Origin: UBA660 sp046704245
Lineage (GTDB): Bacteria; Bacillota_I; Bacilli_A; RF39; UBA660
Length of the DNA stretch: 64,000 bases
Direction of reading: 5' to 3'
NCBI GenBank assembly: GCA_046704245.1
Contig: JBJKSD010000019.1
Location: forward strand, 14,302-78,301
Below, piece by piece: positions 33,487 to 41,630 of the stretch (position 1 is the first letter of the stretch; every line of letters begins with the position of its first letter). The notes under the pieces were generated by a model. It was given only the letters and a program-made list of their open reading frames with translations, had not been told where the DNA came from and did no database searches. The translations under genes were made by a program, and so were the position numbers.

Positions 33487-35217
33487 ATGCAAGCGCATGA
33501 ATTAAAAGACTTTAATAAAGGTTTGGATAAAATTAAAGCTTTTGCTATTGATGAACAGTGGCTAACTTCATTATGCTATGATGTATTAATTGATGAAGAA
33601 TTATTAACTTTTACTATTGAGACAATTAATTTTTGCTTAACTGATCACGCTATAGATGAAATTGAGAGTCTTTTTTCTACAATTAGATTAAATTGTCAAA
33701 ACACTTTAAAAGAAATTAATAAATATGTGTCCCCATATAATAAATGGTTGATAGCTAGGAAAGCATATTTTTATTATGGATTATTAGAGATATTAATAGA
33801 AGGTAGTGTTTTTAGCAATGTTATTATTGAAAATATAAAAAAACAGTATAAAAAGCAATATCTAGAAATAGTAAGTGTTGTTGACAAATTAAATCCATCC
33901 TATTTAACTAACTTCAATTTTGAAAATAAAGAATACAATTTAAAAAATATTGATATTGATACCGAAGAAATAAAAAAATACATATTATTAAAAAAATGGC
34001 AAGATAATCAACATGTTTATCATGATAATATTATATATCCAATTTTTGATAAATGCAGAGAGGAATTTAAGGAATGGGCCCATAAATATTATCCTAGCCT
34101 TAATTACCATCCAACTATCACTTTAATATTATTAAAATTACTTCAGCAACCCTTAATTAATATGGATGATATTAGTAAATGCATTATTGCTGGATTAGAG
34201 GAGGAGTTAATAAAACTAGTAGGTGGCAAAATGTATGGGCTATCTTTATTGAATAGTATGGGGATAGCAGTACCACAGGCCTTGGTTTTGCCAATTAATA
34301 AGAGCATAGAAGATATTGATTTTAATCAATATCTAGATAGTAATATGAAATATGCAGTTAGAAGCTCAGCCGATGTTGAAGATGGCAAAAATACTTCATT
34401 TGCAGGTCTTTTTGAATCGTATTTAGATGTTAATTTACTTGATATAAAGGACTATATTTACAAAGTAAAGGAATCTGTAAATAATAATAGATTACAAGCT
34501 TATCTTAAAAAATTTAATATTAAAAGACCCCACATGGCAGTTATTATTCAAGAATATCAGGAGCCAGTTATTTCAGGGGTGTGGATTGGGAGAAGTATTG
34601 ATGAAGGCATTTTAGAGTGGGTAGATGGTATTGGGCAAAAATTAGTATTGGGGCAAGTAAAACCAAATATTGAAATATGCAATAAAGGTAAGAATTCAGT
34701 AAAAAGATTAAAAAATAATGGAAAAATAATAAAAGAATTATTGCAATTACAAAAAGAGATTGGTGCACCCTGTGACTTTGAATGGTGTATTATTGATGGT
34801 AAATTGTGGCTATTACAATATCGTCCAGTGACAAAAAATATCCAAACAATTATTTTTAATGATAATACATCAAGTATAATTGGCATTTCAGCATCTGGAG
34901 GAGAAGCAGAAGGTAAACTTAAATTTATCGAAGACATTAATAATATAGATAATTGGGAAGATAATTGTATTCTTTTAACATACTATACCGACCCCGATTG
35001 GGTACCTATTATGATTAATGCTAAAGGAATTATAACAGCCGAAGGTGGTTTTTTATGTCATGCTGCTATTATAGCCCGTGAATTAAATATACCCTGTATC
35101 ACAGGAATAGGAGAAGAAAATCTTGAAAAGTTAAAAAATTTAGATGAAATTAGATTAGATGGTGGTCGAGGATTAATTAAAATCCCTAAAAAAAAACAAT
35201 TATATAAAAAATACTAG
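33487..35217 (+). CDS. PEP-synthase-like phosphotransferase (ATP-binding + phosphohistidine domain), cluster B
   Basis: This 576-aa paralogue of the cluster A enzyme has the same plan. An N-terminal helical region (1-230) contains KKWQDNQHVY, cognate to KYWQEKQHKY in the other. The ATP-binding domain has KLVGGKMYGL (K248), YAVRSSADVEDGKNTSFAGLF and PCDFEWCIIDGKLWLLQYRP. The phosphohistidine domain has GGFLCHAAIIARELNIPCI (His525). There is no PEP/pyruvate barrel. Its start overlaps the radical SAM gene by 19 bp with GAGGGATG as ribosome site, so it is co-translated with the maturase. It is intact, unlike its neighbours. A possible job is phosphorylating the peptide or a small-molecule partner. 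Confidence 0.8.
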   Translation: MQAHELKDFNKGLDKIKAFAIDEQWLTSLCYDVLIDEELLTFTIETINFCLTDHAIDEIESLFSTIRLNCQNTLKEINKYVSPYNKWLIARKAYFYYGLLEILIEGSVFSNVIIENIKKQYKKQYLEIVSVVDKLNPSYLTNFNFENKEYNLKNIDIDTEEIKKYILLKKWQDNQHVYHDNIIYPIFDKCREEFKEWAHKYYPSLNYHPTITLILLKLLQQPLINMDDISKCIIAGLEEELIKLVGGKMYGLSLLNSMGIAVPQALVLPINKSIEDIDFNQYLDSNMKYAVRSSADVEDGKNTSFAGLFESYLDVNLLDIKDYIYKVKESVNNNRLQAYLKKFNIKRPHMAVIIQEYQEPVISGVWIGRSIDEGILEWVDGIGQKLVLGQVKPNIEICNKGKNSVKRLKNNGKIIKELLQLQKEIGAPCDFEWCIIDGKLWLLQYRPVTKNIQTIIFNDNTSSIIGISASGGEAEGKLKFIEDINNIDNWEDNCILLTYYTDPDWVPIMINAKGIITAEGGFLCHAAIIARELNIPCITGIGEENLEKLKNLDEIRLDGGRGLIKIPKKKQLYKKY

Positions 35218-35230
35218 TTTAGTATAAAAT

Positions 35231-35276
35231 AAAAAATAATATTTATTTATAATTAATAAATAAATATTATTTTTTT
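35231..35276 (+). terminator. Terminator of cluster B
   Basis: AATAATATTTATTTAT and ATAAATAAATATTATT make a 16-bp AT stem around a short loop, followed by seven T's. Confidence 0.75.
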
Positions 35277-35308
35277 ATATAATAAATTTAAATTCAAATA
35301 TCCAAACA

Positions 35309-35337
35309 TTGACAAATCATGATGATAATAATATGCT
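35309..35337 (+). promoter_or_regulatory. Promoter, TTGACA-17-TATGCT
   Basis: -35 TTGACA (35309-35314) and -10 TATGCT (35332-35337) with a 17-bp spacer. The surrounding GATAATAATANGCTANTTATAT is nearly repeated before the paralogous gene at 36870. Confidence 0.7.
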
Positions 35338-35370
35338 AATTATATAGACAAAATAAAGGGGAATTTAAAT

Positions 35371-36387
35371 ATGGATAAAAAATTAAATATTTTACAAAAA
35401 GCTATAGCCAATCTTTTTAACCAATTAGGTATAAAAAAATTTACTTGTACTATTACTATTATTGCCATTGCAGGTGGAGGATTAGCGTGTAGTAGGGAAC
35501 CACTCCCTAAGATTAATGGAAATCAAACTACTATTATTAATTTGGTAGAAACAAGAGATCTAAATTCTATAATAGACCCAAATAATCCAGTTGTAACATT
35601 AATTAAAAAAGAAGAATCTCCCCAAAAGAATGCCATAGAATCTATTACAGCAGAGAATTTAATATCCAGTTCAGAACAACCTATAGTTTGCGATGTCTTT
35701 AATCCTATGAATGATATTGAAGTACAACTAATTGCTGAAGAAATAATAGATCAAATATCTAAAGCTCAAGGTTATCATCAACTACCAATTGAAATGGTAA
35801 AAAGAATAATATATTTTATTAATAGAATTGAGATAAATAATTATTCTTATAATACTGTGTATGATGATTGTCAAAATATAATTAAGATTAATAGTAACTT
35901 TGATATATTTAAAACTTTTTTAGAATCCAAGGATATTTATTTCCCTATAAATATTATTCCTATTGAAGATATGATTACCAATAAAGAAGCCCATGATTGT
36001 TTAGAATATTATTTTGCATCAAAAGAAAGCCTTGGTAAAGAGTTTTTTGTGAATAAAGATCGTGATGCTATCTTACATGAATTAATAATGTTCTCTGATA
36101 AATATTATAAAATATTTATTGGGGAGGAAAATTTTTATGGAATAAAATTTTCCGATATACCATCATCAGCTAAATTTATAATGTTACATGATGCAAAATA
36201 CATGACTGAACTTATCTATTATGCTCAACATCTAGGGCTTTTAGAAAATGTTAATGAAAATTATAATTATGCCGAAATGATTAATACAATTGATAAACAA
36301 TTAGAATTATTACCATTTCAATTGATAACAAAAACAGATAAAAATACTGAAACAAGAAGTAAGAAGTTAATACTTACCATTAAATAA
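35371..36387 (+). CDS. Membrane-anchored or lipoprotein surface protein, paralogue 1
   Basis: In this 338-aa protein a basic start and hydrophobic segment (TCTITIIAIAGGGLACS, about 28-45) end at a Cys that could be a loose lipobox. A low-complexity spacer follows (about 50-110). The C-terminal domain of about 220 aa begins CDVFNPMNDIEVQLIAEEIIDQI and includes MVKRIIYFIN, FFVNKDRDAILHELIMFSDKYY and SAKFIMLHDAKYMTE. The same domain occurs in the 36870 gene, so the two are duplicates. I do not recognise the fold; it is helical. It has its own promoter and terminator. Confidence 0.65.
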   Translation: MDKKLNILQKAIANLFNQLGIKKFTCTITIIAIAGGGLACSREPLPKINGNQTTIINLVETRDLNSIIDPNNPVVTLIKKEESPQKNAIESITAENLISSSEQPIVCDVFNPMNDIEVQLIAEEIIDQISKAQGYHQLPIEMVKRIIYFINRIEINNYSYNTVYDDCQNIIKINSNFDIFKTFLESKDIYFPINIIPIEDMITNKEAHDCLEYYFASKESLGKEFFVNKDRDAILHELIMFSDKYYKIFIGEENFYGIKFSDIPSSAKFIMLHDAKYMTELIYYAQHLGLLENVNENYNYAEMINTIDKQLELLPFQLITKTDKNTETRSKKLILTIK

Positions 36388-36400
36388 CTGAGTAATTAAT

Positions 36401-36429
36401 AAAATACTGAAATAAATTTCAGTATTTTT
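36401..36429 (+). terminator. Terminator of paralogue 1
   Basis: AAAATACTGAAAT and ATTTCAGTATTTTT form the stem. A near-identical hairpin ends the paralogue at 38067-38096, so the duplication included the terminator. Confidence 0.85.
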
Positions 36430-36510
36430 ATTAGAAAAGGTATAGTTTTAATTTTATAAAAATATTATGTATATTATTGAGTTTAATAGCAAATATCAAA
36501 TACATAATAT

Positions 36511-36539
36511 TTGACAAAAACTCCTAAAAATAGTATTAT
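36511..36539 (+). promoter_or_regulatory. Promoter, TTGACA-17-TATTAT
   Basis: -35 at 36511-36516, -10 TATTAT at 36534-36539, 17-bp spacer. Confidence 0.75.
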
Positions 36540-36577
36540 ATGCATTAAAAATTTCATTAGATATAGGAGTACATGAT

Positions 36578-36769
36578 ATGGAAGTAAAGCAAAATAATTC
36601 AACAAAACGCAGTAAGTTTATTCCTGCATTAGCACTATTTATAGTTTTAGGGGGATGCATATTATCTCATCAACCAATGATTAAAAATGTATTTTCAGAA
36701 GGAGTAAGATTTTTACACGAGGATACTCGTTTAAATACTTTAAATGTAAGTCAAAAAGTTAAAAAATAG
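36578..36769 (+). CDS. Small membrane or lipoprotein-like protein, 63 aa
   Basis: A polar basic start (KQNNSTKRSK) is followed by a hydrophobic run ending LFIVLGGC, which fits a lipobox (LGG-C, Cys about 27). About 35 hydrophilic residues follow. It has its own consensus promoter and a TAGGAGT ribosome site. It lies between the two paralogous surface proteins, so it may belong with them. No family recognised. Confidence 0.5.
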   Translation: MEVKQNNSTKRSKFIPALALFIVLGGCILSHQPMIKNVFSEGVRFLHEDTRLNTLNVSQKVKK

Positions 36770-36803
36770 AATTGTAAAGAAATTTTTATTTTTCACACAA
36801 TTA

Positions 36804-36832
36804 TTGACAAAATATAAGGATAATAATAAGCT
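36804..36832 (+). promoter_or_regulatory. Promoter, TTGACA-17-TAAGCT
   Basis: -35 at 36804-36809 and -10 TAAGCT at 36827-36832. The same TANGCT -10 and flank as the promoter at 35309 shows that the upstream region was duplicated with the gene. Confidence 0.7.
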
Positions 36833-36869
36833 AGTTATATATATCCAAGTTTAAAGGGGGAATTTAAAT

Positions 36870-38048
36870 ATGGATGAAAATAAAAAGTTAGGTAGTAGAA
36901 GAAGAAGCAGTAATGGGCGCAATTTTGTTGCCGCTACTTTAATTGCTGCAGTTTTAACTGGAGCGGGTGGTTTTACTTTAGTAAAATATTTAAAAGTAAG
37001 AGATAATACTCCGGTAGTTATAGTAGATCCTGATGAAAAACCTAAACCAGATGATCCTATTATAATACCAGATCCACAACCTGAACCAATACCTGAGCCG
37101 GATCCTGCACCAGAACCCGATCCAACACCTGAGCCAGATCCACAACCCGGACCAATACCTGAGCCAGACCCTGCACCAGAACCTGATCCAACACCTGAGC
37201 CTGATCCAACACCAGTGCCAGATCCAACACCAGTGCCTGATCCAACACCAGAGCCTGATCCAACCCCAGTGCCAGATCCAATTCCAGTACCAGAACCCCA
37301 ACCCGATCCAATCCCCGTACCAGAACCAGCACCAGAGCAGCCAATGGTTTGGGATGCATTTGATCCTACAAACGATGCTGAAGTTCAACCAATAGCTGAA
37401 AAAATATTAGCCCAATTATTTAATATTCAAAGTTATCATCAACCAACAATAGATTTTGTAAAAAATATGATATATTTTATCAATGGCGTGGAATTGAATG
37501 ATGACCTTTATAATTTCGGGTATAGTAGCTTCAAAAAATTAGTTAAGGATAAAAGTAATTATGATATAATGAAAATGTTTTTAGAAGATAATCATCTTAA
37601 TTCGAGCCCGAATGTTGTTTCAAATGAGAAAATGATTGCTGAAAAGAAAGCCCAAGGCTATATAGAATATTATTATGCATTAAAAGGGGATTTAGAGAAC
37701 GAACTCTTTGTAAATCAGAATAGAGATGCACTTTTACATGAATTAATAAAATTTTCTGATAAATGTTATAATATTATTACCGATAAAGAAGATTTTAATG
37801 GAACAAAATTTTCAAAAATGCCTGCATCAGCAAAATTTATTATATTATATGATGCTCAACATATGACAGGAATTATCTATTATGCTCAATATATCGAGTT
37901 ATTACAAAATGTTAATGAAAATTATAATTATAAAGCTAAAATAGATGAAATTAATAAGCAGATAGGCTTATTACCATATCAAACAGCTTCAATATCAAAT
38001 GAAACAACTGTGGCAGATGAAAAAACTTTACAATTAACTATAAGATAA
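36870..38048 (+). CDS. Surface protein with long Pro/Asp/Glu spacer, paralogue 2
   Basis: In this 392-aa protein the N-terminus is Arg/Lys-rich (LGSRRRSSNGRN), then a membrane helix (about 21-42). Residues about 53-157 are a PDPTPEPDP-type repeat, a stiff spacer common in wall-spanning proteins. From about 160 (VWDAFDPTNDAEVQPIAEKIL) it matches the C-terminal domain of the 35371 protein almost motif by motif (VKNMIYFINGVELNDDLYN, FVNQNRDALLHELIKFSDKCY, SAKFIILYDAQHMTG). It is thus an anchored domain pushed away from the membrane. No enzymatic motif is seen. Confidence 0.7.
   Translation: MDENKKLGSRRRSSNGRNFVAATLIAAVLTGAGGFTLVKYLKVRDNTPVVIVDPDEKPKPDDPIIIPDPQPEPIPEPDPAPEPDPTPEPDPQPGPIPEPDPAPEPDPTPEPDPTPVPDPTPVPDPTPEPDPTPVPDPIPVPEPQPDPIPVPEPAPEQPMVWDAFDPTNDAEVQPIAEKILAQLFNIQSYHQPTIDFVKNMIYFINGVELNDDLYNFGYSSFKKLVKDKSNYDIMKMFLEDNHLNSSPNVVSNEKMIAEKKAQGYIEYYYALKGDLENELFVNQNRDALLHELIKFSDKCYNIITDKEDFNGTKFSKMPASAKFIILYDAQHMTGIIYYAQYIELLQNVNENYNYKAKIDEINKQIGLLPYQTASISNETTVADEKTLQLTIR
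37066..37345 (+). repeat. Tandem Pro-rich coding repeat
   Basis: Degenerate 12- and 18-base units (CCAGATCCAACACCTGAGCC and variants) encode PDPTPEP. This stretch has far more G+C than the rest of the window. Repeat number is likely to vary between strains. Confidence 0.85.
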
Positions 38049-38066
38049 AATTAAAATAAATTAAAT

Positions 38067-38098
38067 AAAATACTGAAACATAAATTTCAGTATTTTAT
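38067..38098 (+). terminator. Terminator of paralogue 2
   Basis: AAAATACTGAAA (38067-38078) and TTTCAGTATTTT (38085-38096), the twin of the hairpin at 36401. Confidence 0.85.
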
Positions 38099-38170
38099 TT
38101 TCAATTAATAATTAATATGTTATAATGATTACAATAATAGGCCTCATTTATAATAAAGAGAGGGTTGTTT

Positions 38171-38878
38171 ATGTATAAAAAAATCGTATTATTTTTCTTT
38201 TTAATTGTTTTAAATCCTCTTTTAATTAGCGCCGAAGATTGTAATTCAACTGAATTAAGTAAATTAAAAGCTTATGCCAATTCCACTGAAATAAAATATT
38301 TTCATGTAGATGATTATACTCCAACTGAAGAAGATATGAATTTTGGTACTGTTGATATATATAATTTATTTTATATATCTATTAATAATTTATTAAATAA
38401 TTTTTATGTGGTTTTAGATGATACAGGTATGATATTATCTTATGATAAATCCTTGAATGTGCCAAATGTTGCAAAAAGCGGTTATCTAGTAGGTGGTAGA
38501 GAGTATAAATTGAGTTTTTATGCTCATGCCAATGATTCTTGTAATGCCAAGCCATTATTAACTAAAACTATTACTTTACCTTCATTTAATTATTATTCTC
38601 TTGATCCTTTATGTAAGGGATTAGAAGATTATAAATTATGTAATATTTGGTATGCAGGAGATATAACTAGGGATGAATTTGTTTCAAAAATAACTAACTA
38701 TAAAGAAGGTTTGAAAGAAGATAATATAAATAAAGATTTTTCTCCTAAAAATACATGGGATATATTTATGGATTGGCTAATTCAAAATTATAATACTTTA
38801 CTTATTTCCATTATAATTTTTGGCTCTATAATTATAATAATCATTAAAGCAAAGGAAAAAAGGGGGAGCATATTATGA
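38171..38878 (+). CDS. Exported protein with C-terminal membrane anchor, first gene of the secretion locus
   Basis: The protein is about 235 aa. The signal peptide (KKIVLFFFLIVLNPLLISA) probably ends at about residue 19. A beta-rich extracellular part with several Cys (EDCNSTELSKL, NDSCNAKPLL, DPLCKGLEDYKLCN) follows, then one membrane helix (LLISIIIFGSIIIIIIKA) and a basic tail. AGAGGG precedes ATG 38171; the TTG at 38165 is less likely. It overlaps the next gene by ATGA and is therefore part of the long Tad/T4SS transcription unit. No family recognised. Confidence 0.65.
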   Translation: MYKKIVLFFFLIVLNPLLISAEDCNSTELSKLKAYANSTEIKYFHVDDYTPTEEDMNFGTVDIYNLFYISINNLLNNFYVVLDDTGMILSYDKSLNVPNVAKSGYLVGGREYKLSFYAHANDSCNAKPLLTKTITLPSFNYYSLDPLCKGLEDYKLCNIWYAGDITRDEFVSKITNYKEGLKEDNINKDFSPKNTWDIFMDWLIQNYNTLLISIIIFGSIIIIIIKAKEKRGSIL

Positions 38879-41214
38879 GAAAATTTATTTTTATTCTTAT
38901 AATTTTTAGTTTTCTAAATATTGATAAAGTATTTGCCGCGCAAGATAAGACAATTATAGAAGGTGCTGATATACGTTATGATATTGATAGAGCGGAATTA
39001 ATAGGCGGTAATATTATATTAAGCGGATGGGCATTGGTCCATTACAAAGAGCATGGGCGGAATGTTAATAGTGCATATCCAAAATATAGTTTAATTCTTA
39101 AAAATACAATAACCGGTAGCGAAAAAGGACCATACTCATCTAATTGGAATAGCTCATATTCAAGTAAACCCCCTGTACAGAAATATGATTTAACATGTAC
39201 TTTATTTACTAATTTAGGTAGTCCAATTCCCACTTGTTTTTCAATATTAACCGGGACCCCATATTTAGGTGTTTCGGGTCAGGCTGGTGTAGATAAATTA
39301 TTTAAAAATACAGAAAATATAGTTGATAATTCATATTATCGTAATATTGGATTTCAATTTACAATACCCTTAAATGAATTAAGCAAACAATTAGATGATA
39401 ATGATTGTCCATGTAATTCAACCAAGACAAAAAAGGAAGCTAAAATAAATTATAATATGAAAATAGAAATTCAATTAGGGCCAGATAATGTAATATATAG
39501 ATCTATACCAATTAGTATAGTTGGTAAAAATGTTGAAGAGAAATTAATAGATACTTTAACTGTGCAGAATGTTCCAGATGATGTATTAATTGAAGTACAT
39601 CAAGGGAGAGTTTTACTTAATACCACTGATTTAAACCGTTTACCATTTTCTACTGCCAAAAAAAATAATCTTGGCCAATACTATATATTAACTAGTGGTG
39701 AATATTATCGGGTTTTTGATATATTCTACAATGTTTTTGACAATTATGCATATAATAAAAGTTTAGATAACCTATACCCTTATAAGCTATCATATTATGA
39801 AATAAAAATTAAATATCCAAAAACTGGCATACAAGTAACGCGCGGAGATGAAACATCAGCTTATGTACCAGCTACTTGGGTAGTGCCAGCAAGCAAAGGT
39901 ATGGACCCCACTCAAATATCAGTTCCATGTACATGTAAAAATGTTCCTGAACCAGATGAACCCGAGGAACCTGAAGAACCAGATGTACCAATAGATCCTA
40001 ATGCCTTAAGTTGTAAACCTTATCCTGGACCTATTGATTTTGAAGGTAAAGAAAAGGATTGGTTAGATAATTCAGCATGTAATATTAAATGTACTGAAAC
40101 AGCAACCGTAACTTTACCTATGAGACCTACAAGTGCAATGAGAGCTGGTACAGGCTTTGAATATAATACCAATATTGAAACGCAATTATTATGTAAGCCT
40201 AAAGTATATAAACCTTTTGATGAAGATTATTATAAGAATTTAATTACTTTAGCTGAAGAAGCTTTAACAACAGCTGAAGAAGATGTTACTACAGCCGAAG
40301 AAACTTTAGATGCTGCTACTACAGCGGAAGAGGAAGCTCGTGATGCTTGGGAAAGTGCTTCTGATGATGAAGAAGATGCTGCTAAAGCTACTTTAGATGC
40401 CGCTAAAGCAACTCTAGATGCTGCCATAAAAGCTTTATTAGATGCTGAAATAACACGTGACTTAGCTGAAAAAGCAGTTGAAAAAGCTAAAGAAGATTAT
40501 ACTAATGCTGAAGCGCGTTATAATAGAGATACTAAAACATGTAATGCATGGACAACCGATCGTAACTATAATTTAACACCAAGTCTTATAACTAGTGTTC
40601 AAGGTAAGGATTATGGGGCTCAAACTATCATTATGCAAAGAACTAATACTACTAAAACAAGTAAAGATATCTTACAGACTAATTATAAGTTTACGTATAA
40701 GTTTCCATATATATATGTAGAAAAAAATAATGGTACAATTAGCCGGGTAGCGGGTGTTAACTATTATGATGGCGGATATAAATTCTATACTGATTTAAAA
40801 GCAATAACTGGTAAGAATTATAATCTAGATATGGAAGTTACGGCCTTTACTACTAATGAAGATTGGAATATAAAGTATGATTGTGATTATGATGTATTTA
40901 ATTATTTCCCAGTCGATAATAAACCATTATATATGTTTAGACCTATATCATTAAAGAATCCATTCCCAGGAAGAAGTCCTGGAGCTAACTGGTCTGGTTA
41001 TCAAAATTATGATTTTACTAAGAAAAATGGTAGACTATTATATGATGATAATAATATTATATATACTATAAGTTTAACTCCTGAACGTATGAAAAGTATT
41101 AAATTATATAATAGAGATTATAGTTATGTTGAAAATGTTTTAGTTAACGGTAAGAATGCTTTTGTTAATAAAACATTTAAATATCTATTTCAACCAGGAA
41201 GGGGGCTTAGATAG
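38875..41214 (+). CDS. Large secreted protein with a coiled-coil insert, secretion locus
   Basis: The 779-aa protein has a signal peptide (FIFILIIFSFLNIDKVFA), an N-terminal beta-rich region (about 25-360), an acidic linker (PEPDEPEEPEEPD, about 360-375), then a domain with several Cys. Residues about 455-555 are an alanine-rich heptad stretch (AEEALTTAEEDVTTAEETLDAA...), clearly coiled coil. The C-terminal beta region (FKYLFQPGRG at the end) follows. No C-terminal anchor is seen. The position, between an anchored protein and pilus genes, suggests an extracellular part of the machine or an adhesin. The next gene starts at its stop (TAGTG). Confidence 0.65.
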   Translation: MRKFIFILIIFSFLNIDKVFAAQDKTIIEGADIRYDIDRAELIGGNIILSGWALVHYKEHGRNVNSAYPKYSLILKNTITGSEKGPYSSNWNSSYSSKPPVQKYDLTCTLFTNLGSPIPTCFSILTGTPYLGVSGQAGVDKLFKNTENIVDNSYYRNIGFQFTIPLNELSKQLDDNDCPCNSTKTKKEAKINYNMKIEIQLGPDNVIYRSIPISIVGKNVEEKLIDTLTVQNVPDDVLIEVHQGRVLLNTTDLNRLPFSTAKKNNLGQYYILTSGEYYRVFDIFYNVFDNYAYNKSLDNLYPYKLSYYEIKIKYPKTGIQVTRGDETSAYVPATWVVPASKGMDPTQISVPCTCKNVPEPDEPEEPEEPDVPIDPNALSCKPYPGPIDFEGKEKDWLDNSACNIKCTETATVTLPMRPTSAMRAGTGFEYNTNIETQLLCKPKVYKPFDEDYYKNLITLAEEALTTAEEDVTTAEETLDAATTAEEEARDAWESASDDEEDAAKATLDAAKATLDAAIKALLDAEITRDLAEKAVEKAKEDYTNAEARYNRDTKTCNAWTTDRNYNLTPSLITSVQGKDYGAQTIIMQRTNTTKTSKDILQTNYKFTYKFPYIYVEKNNGTISRVAGVNYYDGGYKFYTDLKAITGKNYNLDMEVTAFTTNEDWNIKYDCDYDVFNYFPVDNKPLYMFRPISLKNPFPGRSPGANWSGYQNYDFTKKNGRLLYDDNNIIYTISLTPERMKSIKLYNRDYSYVENVLVNGKNAFVNKTFKYLFQPGRGLR

Positions 41215-41609
41215 TGAAAGCAGCCATGTGGGGTGTTGGTCTTGTTGCTATTGGTCTAATAGGAATAGCGTTAATTAATATTATGGAAAATATTACTTCT
41301 ACTAATGATCAAAACTATTATTTAGTTAAAGAAGTTACTGAAGCATCCATGTATGATGCTATTGATCTAGGTTATTATCGTGTATATGGTGAAGTAAAGA
41401 TAGATAAAGATAAATTTATGGAGAGTTTTATTAGAAGATTCTCAGAATCTGTTAATATAAGAAAAAACTACAATATAAAGTTTTATGATATTATGGAAAT
41501 ACCACCTAAAGTAAGTTTGAAAGTGGGTTCATCGACATTTGTATCGTTTACAGATGAAGATTTTGATATAATAAATAATATAGATGCTATATTAGAATCC
41601 AAAAAATAA
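41214..41609 (+). CDS. Pseudopilin-like membrane protein, 131 aa
   Basis: It starts with GTG at 41214, one base into the upstream stop, after GAAGGGGG. One membrane helix (AMWGVGLVAIGLIGIALINIM, residues about 4-24) lies right at the N-terminus with little in front of it. A soluble domain follows (YYLVKEVTEASMYDAIDLGYY, then KVSLKVGSSTFVSFTDEDF). This helix-first shape is that of Tad minor pilins or TadE/F-type proteins. The family is inferred from shape and neighbours only. Confidence 0.6.
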   Translation: MKAAMWGVGLVAIGLIGIALINIMENITSTNDQNYYLVKEVTEASMYDAIDLGYYRVYGEVKIDKDKFMESFIRRFSESVNIRKNYNIKFYDIMEIPPKVSLKVGSSTFVSFTDEDFDIINNIDAILESKK

Positions 41610-41630
41610 GAATAAAGGGAGAGATAAGAG

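Larger units (their letters stand above)
32125..33505 (+). pseudogene. PqqD/RRE-radical SAM-SPASM maturase, split at an A9 run, cluster B
   Basis: The frame from ATG 32125 (AGGTG at 32116-32120) encodes a PqqD-like domain: SPSVIVRIEYFGGLIIFSESG, LVDSIFLKAIS, WIEEYLQHGILT. It reaches A9 (32454-32462), after which it drifts into an unrelated tail and stops at 32517. The next frame, with ATG 32471, encodes SVPISVDIYPT, CQLNCKFC ([4Fe-4S] motif), ILGGEPF, and a SPASM tail (GCEAGKTKL, AMACMMFE, LCKKCIYKVFCNGGCP, DDRCKR). That ATG has no ribosome site; the sequence before it is nearly all A. Removing one A joins both into about 459 aa, the same plan as cluster A's enzyme. Alternatively they are two overlapping coupled genes (130 aa and 344 aa). 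Confidence 0.8.

Noticed and set aside
37066..37345. CRISPR-like repeat array
   Set aside because: Units are degenerate, contiguous, without unique spacers, and lie in a coding frame giving PDPTPEP.
37060..37388. Minus-strand frames rich in Trp/Leu/Val opposite the Pro repeat
   Set aside because: They are mirror frames of the repeat, with no ribosome site and repetitive nonsense composition.
40230..40427. Minus-strand Ala/Ser-rich frame
   Set aside because: It is a shadow of the coiled-coil repeat in the large secreted protein.
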